NCBI GenBank assembly: GCA_949317995.1
Contig: OX439049.1
Span: forward strand, 14,756,395 to 14,820,394
From: Acholoe squamosa
Lineage: Eukaryota > Annelida > Polychaeta > Phyllodocida > Polynoidae
Reading direction: 5' to 3'
DNA: 64,000 nt
Notes under the pieces: model-generated
What the model saw: the letters and a program-made list of their open reading frames with translations, nothing else
Told to the model about the DNA's origin: nothing
Databases searched by the model: none
Program-made: the position numbers and the translations under genes
Shown: positions 9,927-21,400 of the stretch, piece by piece
How the letters are laid out: every line of letters starts with the position of its first letter
How positions within the stretch are numbered: position 1 is the stretch's first letter

Positions 9927-10811
9927 AATCACTTGCACTTGTGCCTGCATGTGCAAGTGATTCTAGTTAAGATCACATACACTGCACACTATGGTGCTAA
10001 TCTCAACTTTGAATATTATAGGCTCAACATTTTGGATGTGAATTTTATTATCATTTCAATTGGTGCAAACATTGAACACACCCACCACTTGGATCTAAAT
10101 TGGTGTGAACATTTAACATGGAGGAGCCCACTCAAGAATTGGATTCTACCTTTAATTGGTATTGTGTAAACACTCAAAAGACAATGCTGATATACCTTCA
10201 GAATGTGTGAGCTGTCCCCAAACTACACAAGGAACAGGTATTGTGCCCACAGACTATTCGATTAAACCACTAACTCAGTCATTTTTTTCAGGTAATTGTG
10301 CATGTTATTTGATGATGTTGCATGAATAAAACCATTTCTCCAATATACCCTGTTTTTGACTATGTATGAGATCTATATGTTTGGAACAATTGCTGAAGAT
10401 TTCACATTGATATCTCAAATACAAGTACCCGTTGGTAGGGTGAGCAGTGACTGATATGCTCACCAACTGCTCACAAGCTTCTCGCGACCTGCTCGCCCCA
10501 CTCTGATTGCGCGTAGCTCAAAATAGTACTCCTGGCGTTTTTAAATTAGAAAAATGAAATAAAGTACTCAGTAGCAACTCATGCAAGGGCTCTATAGAAA
10601 GGTATTGATTCGCTCTATAACATGGTATAGATAACTAGAAATTTCTAAGGTCTGACATAAGTTCCACTCTGCTATATTGAGTCACATATCATACTCATTT
10701 ACATCTGTTAATGTCCCACTTGACAATATTCCATCTAGAAACTAGTACAGCCAGACTACAATGCATTTTTGCACCTAAACTTCACCAATATTACTACCCT
10801 TGTTATATATA
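9927..10811. other. non-coding stretch, possible 3' end of the decayed gene
   Basis: No credible ORF. Short repeats of CACTTG and GTGCAAGTGATTCTA follow the stop codon. An AATAAA at about 10325 could be the polyadenylation signal of the preceding gene. The remainder is AT-rich. Confidence 0.35.
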
Positions 10812-11185
10812 TGTAAGGGGTTGTGGCCTTACGGACTTGGGGTTCGGGTCTTACGATTCAGAAAGAAAGAGTAAGACAGTATTTCAAGTGTATGCCAACG
10901 GTTAGATTTATTACTTAATGCACACTCACGGCTGCCGGATAGTATAGAAGAGGCAGCTAATAATGGTTAATAGTGATCTACATTCTGCGGAGGCCAGAAG
11001 GGCCTCTGACGTAGCGGCTGAGCCCTGGGCTTTATATAAGGACCCAGGTGTTTGTCGTCAGATGTCCCCACAGACCCGGATCGGTGCTGCCACCTATCCG
11101 GAACCTGAGGAACGTCCGACGACTCAACTCACCCGCCACGTCAGACGGTACCCAACTCTATGGTTAAACAATGCGTACCTCTACA
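10812..11185 (-). mobile_element. solo LTR
   Basis: The 374-bp block is bounded by TG/CA and matches 54576-54952 along its whole length with scattered differences. Read on the minus strand it runs TGTAGAGGTA ... CCCTTACA, has a TATA box (TTATATAAAG near 11040) and later an AATAAA near 10905, the order expected for an LTR. TATATA is present on both sides (10806-10811 and 11186-11191), but in AT-rich sequence this is weak evidence for a target duplication. No retroelement coding DNA adjoins it. Confidence 0.65.
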
Positions 11186-12715
11186 TATATAATACTATAG
11201 CAGCATGCGGGCCCTAGGCCCAACACCCATCACAAAAAAAACAAACATTATACACCATACACCTTTGGAAAGCTCTAAACTTTTTAAAAGTTTTTAATCA
11301 TTTTTAATTCAAAATAAATCATTAAATTTTCAGAAAAGCTGTTTTACCACAAAATAATGCCTCTACCTATGTATCTTTTAAGTAATTACCCTATATATAA
11401 AAAGGCATTCGTTCATCGCTGGTTCCTACCCCATTGAAATAAGCTTCAGTACTTGCCAGGAACAGATAAACCAAAAGAGGCTACATAGAAGTATGTACTT
11501 TTTTGAAAATTAACTCGATATTTCTCTTCAAATATAATATTTTTAATATTTTGGAGTATGTTATGATACTTTGATAGTGTTTATTCCTCCTATCAGACTA
11601 TTATTCCTAGTGGTAAAAATACACGAAAGAGAAAAGTAGCCCTTTAAAAAATAATCTCTGCCCTCAGGGCATGGCTACAAGGGGAATAACTTTTTTTAAA
11701 GTCCCCCATTTTAAAAGATCGTTAAAATAAGCATCTATGGATTATATGATTGAGGAATAAGGCATAATATTGTTATTACATATACATGCCACCACCCCCT
11801 GAAATATTGTGTTGAAAACAGTTAAAGTTATTTAGATATTCTACACTAAACCTTTGAAGTGGGCCCTTCTGAGAGAATCTGTTTGGAGAGTGACGCTGCC
11901 ATCATGATTTTCGATGCAATATCACGTCACTTAGCAAGTTCATGTAACATGGCAACATCACATCACTAGGCAATGTCAGTGGCATCATAAAAACAGCGCA
12001 CTTTGCCGTAAACAAAGGCCAGACTTTGCCGTGAACAAAGGTCAGACTTTGTCGTGAACAAAGGCCAGTTAGTTACAGCTCACTCTCACATCTACATGAT
12101 CTCTGTCTTGCTGTGAAACACTTCTATTGGCAGATTTTTACCATATCTCGTGTGGATTCCAAAGTAATCAATATAATCGAAATATCCATAAGAAAATAGG
12201 GATATTCAAAATCGAAATAAATTGGATATCAATGATATTCCATTTTCTTATAGACTCCATCATCATTTTATGCATACACGTCAGCATTTAAAACTCAAAT
12301 TTAAACAGAGACATCCACAACTCCCTCCCATAGATGTGACTACATCCTAGACTGGTAAATATAGTATTTGTAAATATCGGCAGGGATAGTTTAACAGAAG
12401 ATGACCTATTTTTTATAGAGAGTACGATTATTCAATAAAGATGTTGTTAATACAAGGACTTGATGAATTAATTTGAATTAAAAATGATTTAAATACTGAT
12501 ATATAGCATGTTTTGTTTTTCTTTGGTGATGGGTATAATTTAAAGAATAGCTCCTAGCTCAGCCATGCTGCAGCAGTATTGATTATTAATTTTAGTGGAA
12601 GTATGCTAAATATCCCACTTGACTGCTGTAATCTATGCCTAGTTACAATACCATCTTTCAGAGGTTTTAGATGGGATTCATAATATATTGTTATGTCCAT
12701 TTTCAGTGAATTCAT
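11186..12715. other. region downstream of ketohexokinase, non-coding
   Basis: AT-rich DNA without ORFs. It should contain the 3' untranslated region of the ketohexokinase gene next to 12716, but I see no convincing canonical polyadenylation signal on the minus strand. It holds a 3 x 23-bp repeat (12000-12068) and a short imperfect hairpin near 12190-12255. Confidence 0.4.
12000..12068 (+). repeat. 23-bp tandem repeat, 3 copies
   Basis: Three successive 23-bp units (ACTTTGCCGTGAACAAAGGC plus CAG) differ at one or two positions each. Confidence 0.9.
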
Positions 12716-13079
12716 TTACTTCCCAGTCGTAAAGGTGTGCCCATTTTTGCCATTTACGACACTCTGGCCATTAACAGCAGTTTTCCCATTTATGAGAGTT
12801 TGCCCATTTATGAGTGTGTCGAAGAGGGAGGCAAATTTGTCAAGTCCTTCGAAGCCTTTCATTGTACACTTTGCACCAGCAATCAGGCATCCTGCTTTAA
12901 GTGCCCTGGCAATGCTGGCACCCCTTCTTAGTGCAAGGATAACTGCAGCATTGAAGGTGTCACCTGCTCCAAGGGTGTCAACAACATGAATGGAGGTAAT
13001 GGCTGCTGCCCTCTCTGTCTGACCATGTGACGTACGTGCCATTGCTCCCTGCTCACCCCATGGACAAATGACACATGCA
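12716..13079 (-). CDS. KHK: ketohexokinase exon 7 with repetitive C-terminal tail
   Basis: 364 nt from acceptor TTCATTACAG to the TAA. Encodes the ATP-site and catalytic motif GAGDTFN, the final helices ([17 protein letters not shown]), and then a tail absent from vertebrate enzymes. The tail has four six-residue units ([24 protein letters not shown]) from an 18-bp minisatellite kept in frame. Confidence 0.95.
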
Positions 13080-16000
13080 CTGTAATGAAGAATCAGTGAG
13101 TAATGGTTGTTGAAAAAAAAATAACTGCAAAGGTCAAATATGGTGGAGAAACTAAACCAGAAAACTTCATAGACGTTAAGGTAGTTACTAAAAGGTTCTA
13201 TTATGGATACCTTCGATGGTGTCATAGTGTATGAAATGTGATTACTTTGCGTTTCTTGTGTTCTCCCTCCCAATCATGATTTAGATTGACCTAGATCAAG
13301 TTGAATAATCTTTAGTAATTTTGCAATAATGGGCTCCCTTGTAGAGGTTAAAGCTTATCTCCCAATATGGTCTTAAATTAAGAAAAGCCAACAACGAAGC
13401 TATTTACCTTGATTCACTCACATTATATTTCTCTCTTACCTTCATCCATCTCTGAATACTGACTGCTCTTATGAGAAATATACTTACCCTTCTCTGATTA
13501 GCTGACTGAAATAATCCACAGACTCCTCCATGCAGTTGAAGCTCTTGTTCCGGGCATAATCCTTACCAATGAAAACAAAATCAGCTTTGTCCACCATCAG
13601 GTCTAGAAGAGAAAAATTACAACTGTTCAAATCATTGAAATGAAACAGCACCCTTTGGTGTTTCAGGTATTGGTGGAAGGTGAATTGGTAGACACAAGGG
13701 GTCAATGGTTAGGAGATTATGTTAAGGAGTCAATTGAAAATTTAGGATCTAAGATCTATGATCAAGAGGCCCATGTTAAGGATGCAATTGAAAGGATTCA
13801 ATTTAGGATCTGTCATCTATAATCAAGATATTAGGATTTCAGATTTAAATTTGACGATCAATTCTGAGTTTAATATCAATTCTAAAAGCAGTTGAATTGC
13901 AGTGCGTTTCACGGATTAGAAGTTTATCCTATATGTTCGGCAAAGTAAACACAGCAAAGCTGTAATGCCGTGCATAGTCATATCATGTTCTAAGAAGTAT
14001 AGAATTGATTTACAACATTTTCAATAGGATCTTAGATCAAAATTTTCAGAGCAAATATTATTTTAATACGGAATCTATACGCCCTTCATATGGTGTGTGT
14101 TTTGCAATTTATTTATCTATAATGTACTTTCAGGGAAGTAAACACAGGAATGCTGTAATGCAGTACATATTCCTTTTATGAACCAAGGAAAAAAAGATCA
14201 TTATATATGAACTCAATGGCATTTTGAAGGGACCTAACCTTAAATATATGCTCTATATGTGGTGCTTCCTCGCTCTCCATGTATAATGCTGTTCCATTGC
14301 TATAGTATGGAGTATACCTATACCTGGATTAAAATATGCAAATAAGGAATGTGTGTGAGGGGTAGGAGTAGTGTGGTGGTTGTATTGGTGGGGTGGTGTC
14401 CCAATGGTCACTAACATCCACCTGATAACTTTGAAAGAACAAAATTGACCATATATGACCTGCCACCCTGTTTCCTAAAACCAAGATGGCTACCACACAT
14501 GGAAAGGGATGAAATTAGGTAGTTGAGGTGTTTCAATGGTCACTAACATCCACCTGATAACTTTTGAAGGTCAAAATTAACCATAATGAGTTGGATCCCA
14601 GGGTTTCCGAAAACCAAGATGGCTGACACACATGTAAAAAAAAAAGAATTAGGTAGTTGAGGTTTCCCAAAGGTCATTAACATCCATCTGATAACTTTTT
14701 AAGATCGAAATTCACCATAATATGGCCTGGACCCCTGTGTTTCCTAAAACCAAGATTGCCAACATATATGGAAAACAATAGAATTAGGTAGTTGAGGTCT
14801 CCCAATGGTCACTAACATCCATCTGATAACATCCTGGATACAGAAGCAGACCCTTGTGGATCCTGGATACAGACGGAGATCCTTTTGGGCAGAAAAATTT
14901 CTTTTTTTTTTATTAAAAAAAAAAAAAATCAGTGCCACAAAAAAACTTTTTGACCCCCTCCCCTGCCATGGAGAAGCTAAAAAACCAAGAGCAGACACAC
15001 ACCCCCTCCAATTAATAGCAGGGCTGAAAGAATTTAGTCCACCCCACCTGTATTTTCTCAAAGGGGTTGAAAATTTTTTGACCCCCTCAACCCCCCCCCT
15101 CCGCCATTGTTAATAAATGATCACCCCCCCCCCTCATCCATCTTCAACTCATGTAGGGGCAGCCTGAAAAAAATCTCAAGTCCAACTCCAAGGAAGATAC
15201 AGGGGCAAAGCCCAGATGCAATATACCATTAATGGTGAAGCTTTATGTTTTATTATGTTTGGTCATATCCCATTCATTTTCTCAAATAAGAACCTCTAAT
15301 TTTCCATAGAGCATGAGTAATCAAGTGATTTGTGCATTGACTGGACAAGAATTGGCTAACAAAAACATCCACCATCTTGGACAGCAGCAGATGCATCTGG
15401 TAAGCAGGTGCTGGCTTCTGATTGGTCAGTCCATTGTGGATCCTGGAACCACTATTCCTTGTGTATCCTGGATGCACTGAAAGCTGAACAACGGCCCCAC
15501 TGCGAGTCGCAGAGTGGTATACTATTACAGAAAAGATACACCAACTGCCACTATCGCCCCCTAGTGTGGCCATGTTGAACTTGTCCACCTCCAGCAACAC
15601 TCACTACATCTGGTGTCAACTGTATGGACTACCCTAGAGGGGTTACTATGCAAACAACTTCACTGCTTACAGTGGTATTCGTAGAGATCACATAGACAGG
15701 ATGCTCCTGCTTGCTTTGTGAATGATCTTTATTTCCCTTCTTTTTTCTGCTGTTTGTAATTGTTCATTTATGTCGTTGATAAAAAGGTCTTCTGTGCTAT
15801 GGCCCCAAACCCACACTTGTCTATACCTCACTGCCAGAATCACACCAAGATCGATATTCTTGTTCATTAGAGCCAGCAATGTACACAAGATAAAAGAAAA
15901 GGAGGAAAAATAAAGACCATGGGATCTTAACTTGCCACTTAACTTGACACATGGGGTCTCAACTTGACACTCAACAGGCACTTGCGATTCCTTCTTTTCC

Positions 16001-18380
16001 TTTTCGAAACACTTCAACACTGTGGGAAACTGTGTAACCATATCAAGTATGTAATTTGGACAAAATACTTACTTTCCTCCATAAGACAATAGTCAGGTGC
16101 ACTCCCTTATCGCACAGTGGTTACCACTCAATGATTAATGACAGAATGGCAGATATAAAAGTATCTGGGGTCAAAACGGAGGCCAAATTGTATAGACATG
16201 CTCTTTGGTGAGTGAGTGAGTAATATATATCTAACGCCATTTTGACAGCTACGGTCATATCCATGGCGAGAAAACTACTTTAGACAATATCACAGAGGAA
16301 CGTGTCACTCAGCACACATCTGAGGGGATAGGAAAGAGGAGATATAGACCCTTAAAAATGGGATAGGGAAGCCTGGGACATGCTCGTAAAAATGTGTATG
16401 GTAGGCCTACTATTCCTAAACTCTCAAGTATGGGTCACATAAATAAACCATGGAGACTAGCTGCATCTTTTTCTATTTGTCTACTATATGAGGCGCACTA
16501 GGAGCTCATCCTTGTGTGTAAGCCGCATGTTTTATGAGTGAGTGAGTCGTAGACGTTTAACGCCATTTCGACAGCTAAGGTCATATTCATGGGGAGAACA
16601 ACATCACACAATTTCACATAAGAATGTGTCAGTGTCTGCACATATGTGCACCACACACATCAGAGGGGATAGGAAAAAGGAGATATAGACCCTTTCAAGT
16701 GGAATAGGGAAGCCCACATGTTTTATGTGAGGCATTACGTTAAGAACCATTGCAATTTTTAACATACCCATTTTTGTATGTCTGTGCATATAACATTTTG
16801 ACTGCAAGTTGTGGCAACGTGCGATGTGTAGGTTGTATCAGATTAAGAATGACGGGCGTGAATGTACTGGGTTTACCGTATCTGACCTGATAAGCGTTCA
16901 TGGTGCTTAAGAATTTATTTTTTTATGCTAGTTTAGTACATTAACTGCCTCCAAAATCGTGAAAGTCTGGCCCTTTTCTAGTCTGTAAATCCTTAAAAAA
17001 AAGGTCGTCGAATACAGTAACTATGAAAGCTGATGTATTATCCATATTGTCTTCATGCAATATTAACAAGGGCATTATAGTCAACATTATAACCATTACA
17101 GTTGGATGGGCACGTTCAATATTGTGCTGAATATTTCAAGAGTTGTCCAACGAGCTTAGACACAATAGGGTCACTGAGAGTATAGTCTATGGGTAGACTG
17201 TGACAGGCCACCACCCTCTACCCCCCCCCCCCATGAAACTAGGCTACATTGTGTCTTCAGTGTATATTTCTATAGAGGATTAGGTGGGTTATGGCGCTGT
17301 GGTATTCCTTTATCAGGGTGATACCAAAGGGGAAGAAGGAACCACCCAGACCATAAAATCCTGCTGAATCCAGAATTTGTGATCATGATTTTCAGAAATT
17401 GATCAAAAGTACCCAAAAATGAGGTTTGATAATGAAAATATTTCAAAATATACAAAAGTAATATTGAAATGATTAGAAGGCTTTTTAGATAGATAAATGT
17501 AATCCAGAGTTCGTACCTCGGTGTACATGTCCAAATGTCTACCTATCTCCCAATCTGTCAGATACTCTAACTGTGCATTAATTACTCTGCCCATCCCACA
17601 TACTGCCTATCCCTTAGTCTACCTATCACTCATACTGCCTACCTCTTAAGTCCAAAGCATTTTGAGCAATGTAAGGCTATCTCCCAAAAGGCCTAAATAC
17701 TAAAGCTTACTCCTTACCTTACCTATTCTCGTCTGTAATCACTTTCCCATAGTTTACCTATTCTCAATCTGCCTATCATTCATTTTACCTACCCCTCATG
17801 GTAACTTTCCCTCAGACCCTCATGTTTAAACTGCATTGTGTATCTGTTTATTTAACCATTTAAGGGCAGAGCAAAAATTGTTGCCCTGGCCATGGGGACG
17901 GCCTCTGAAAAAAGTATAGTTCCTAGAGGACAAGCCTATTTCCAATCCCTATACTAATCCTATATAATGGGTGTAGACTATAGTCTATGCTAGGCCTGCC
18001 ATGGTGTCAACTATAGTCAATGCTAGCCCTCAATGGGTAAATTAAGCCTCAATGGTTAGAAGTACATTGCTTATCATGTCTACTATTTTGATCTTACCTA
18101 TCCTTTATAATACCTATAATAAAGCCTACCTATCCCTCATTGTGCCTATCTCCCAACTGTGGACATCCCTCATATTTGACTTGCATATCCGTCCCTAGCA
18201 CCCATGTTTTCTTTCTTTTACATTTGCTCATCTTACAAGGTACTGTCTGTGCCTATCCCTCGAACTGCTTATTGCTCATACTACATATCCACCTTGCTAC
18301 CCATCGTTTTGAATACCGGTACCTATCCCTTATGCTCTCCATATGGCTTTCTTACCTATCTCAGCTCAGTCAATCTAGCC

Positions 18381-18476
<96 letters not shown>

Positions 18477-21400
18477 ACAATTGTGTTCAATTCCTTCCAC
18501 CTATCTCCAAGTCTAGCCTTGTGATATATACCTATCCCCCATTGTGCCTATCCTCCATTCTACATATTACTCATGTTTGCTATGCATATTCCTCTGCATA
18601 TCCCTGAAATACAATGTGGGTGTATGTCTCATTAGACATCCACTAAAAGTTAGTTAGAAAAAACAATATGTGAGAGGTATAAAGAGAGTTGTTTAGGCAG
18701 ACCAGGGGATATGAACACCATGAATAACAGACAGACTGAGGGATAGGTAAACTGAATGATATGCAGCATGAATGATAGGTAGATGTATGATTAAGGTAGA
18801 CTGTGGAGCCAGTCCCTTGGGTGATAGGTTGACTATGGAATGGTCATAATAAAAAAGTTTGTTTAGGACATAGTAGGTTAAGAGAAATGAGATTGGTAAG
18901 ACAGCTATATAGAGAACATGAGGGATAGGTATTCAAATAGATGGGTAGCAAGAGGGATGGGTAGTATGAGCAATAAGCAGTTTAAGGGATAGGCAGAGAC
19001 AGTAGCCTGTAAGATGAGCAAACGTAAAAGAAAGAAAACATGGTGCTCGGGACCAATATGCAAGTCAAATATGAGGGATGTGCACAGTTGGGGGATAGGC
19101 TCAATGAGGGATAGGTAGACTTTATGATAGGAATTATGAATAAACGGTAAGATCAAAATGATAGACATTATAAGCAATGTACTGTTAACCATTGATGCTT
19201 AGATAAACAGATGTATAATGCAGTTTAAACATGAGGATCTGAGGGATAGTCACCATGAGGGATAGGTAAAATGAATGATAGGCAGATTGAGGATAGGTAG
19301 ACTAATGGTAAGAAGGAACAAAGCTAAAGTAAGGTTAGAGGTAAGCATGAGAATCCAAGCATTTTAATAGATAATCAGTCTTGATGTTTTAGATTGAAGT
19401 GATAGGCAGGGTGAGTGATAGGTACACTAACTGATTGAGATGTTGTATCTTTAAAGATTTCCAATCATTTTCAATATCACTCTAGTACATTTTTAAACCT
19501 CAATTTTAGGTACTTTAAGTCAAAGTCTGAGAATAAAGACTATCGTTTTTGGATTTAGCAGGATTTCTTTTGGTTTAAGTGGTCCCTTCGCTTCATTTGA
19601 TATCCCTCCCATAAAGATACATGATAGCTCCATAAACCCCCTTATCCTACATAAGGCCCAATAGTGAAGACATAAAGTAGCCTAGTCTCATGGGGCGGGT
19701 TAGAGGGGGTTGGCCTACACTATAGGATTGTATGGAGTAACCTATCCTTTACTGTACCATCCTTGAGTTGTCTGCTAAGCCTATAAAGTTAACGGAGATT
19801 TACAGAGGGCGAATACTGACAGGATGTGGTCTGTGGCTTATTAGAATGTTTATTGATTTGACAAGATTTAAGTTTTGTTCCCTTTGCTTTCTGAGGTTGA
19901 TGTCAATGAGAGCAGAATTAATTAACATTAAGTAACGAGTCAACCTAAACCTTATGTGTTAAAAGCATTAACAGGAAGACCATAGGAATGACCACTTACC
20001 TATTTCTGGTCTAACTTTTTCTATTTCTATAGATGTTGTAATTCGTTGACTAGGTTCCACTTGTGCATTGTATTGGTCTACGTGCGATAACATCCCCATA
20101 ATTTCTGCTACGGATGGCCGACCCTGAAACAACGAGGAATGAGTCTTTAGGGTTCTTCTGTAACAACTGGAGGAGGTTTTTCTCTGTTATGATAATGTAT
20201 GGCGATACTGGAACAACTCACAAGTATCGAGATTGTTAAGCCAATAAAATAAATAACAACAAAAACAACAACATGTTATTGTAGCCAACAGCCAGCCTAC
20301 CTCCTCTCCATGTGGGATCAAGAGACCGTATCTCTCTATTCTATTAAACTCTCAAAAAGTTACTTTGAACTTCTCAAGGGACAAGGCACTTCATCATCTT
20401 TGATTCGGTAGAGCAGGGGCCTATTTCAATATCCCTGACGACAACAAAGGCCTAATAAAATCAATATAGCTATTACATTGTTGTCAGGAATATTGAAATT
20501 AACCTCAGTGACATCTGCGCGACCACCAATGTGGGACATTATTGGCAGGCCTGTGGTGGTCGAGTCTCACTACGATTTGAGACTCTCCAGCCGTAGGATA
20601 TACTGTGCAGTGTCACCCTGGATGACATTTTAATAATATTGATGACAGCCCCGTCCAAATCATCTAAGAAATTCACTATGTGGCTACGATTGCTCTATCA
20701 AATCTAATACCTAGGGGTAATTTTAGAGAGAACTCCTGGTAAGATTTCTAAATCCGTAGGTTCATTCTGCGATTGTCAGTTTTATTGAAATAAGCTCAAA
20801 GGCTGGAATCAAACATCAGACATTTCGTAAAAAATCTAAAGAAATGCACAGATTATTTACCTCAAAATGTATCCAAGTATACTTCCCAGAAGATAAGTCT
20901 ATATTTTCTTTAAATTCCTTAGCTGTGAGTTCTGGAAGAGATCTGTGGGTACAAGAAGAAAAAATATCAATCGCCATAATCTGTTTCTTACTTTAAAAAG
21001 TACGAGCAGGATTATACTCTAAAAGGAAAGGGAAAAATGAGGTTGAGGGACTTGATCGATAAACATTTCATAAAAAGAAATACTTATATGCAACATCCCA
21101 TATGGATATGTTGCTGAAAATGTTTAACTATCTAAATCTTATGTCTGATCAGATAATTTGAAGTGCATGTACATCGTCAGGCCAAAGTACTGTAGGGGAA
21201 TGTGATTTCCCCTTAGGTACATTTTGACTTTATGTTTAATTTCATAGAGGCCGAAAATATGATAGGCATTCTAGGGATTGCAGGAGTGAATAAGGATATT
21301 AATCTTGTTTAATTTTCTTTGATCATGATTTTTTTTTCGCCAACTGTGGAGCACCCAAAAATCAGCCTAAATTTTCAGATCAATTCAATTTAAACACATA

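Larger units (their letters stand above)
13603..19999 (-). other. ketohexokinase intron 5, repeat-rich
   Basis: This 6.4-kb intron contains no further exon that I can support. It holds the 132-135-bp tandem array (14402-14835), two diverged copies of a GAGTGAGTGAGT-led repeat (16211-16377, 16535-16715), the large inverted repeat (about 17610-19430) and a CT/TA microsatellite. The word TTGTGGATCCTGGATACAG recurs at about 14830-14870 and 15430-15475. Short open frames here have no domains. Confidence 0.6.

Noticed and set aside
18140..18607. 155-codon ORF and its minus-strand twin at 18905-19192
   Set aside because: The similarity of the two is explained by the inverted repeat; both are low-complexity sequence with microsatellites.
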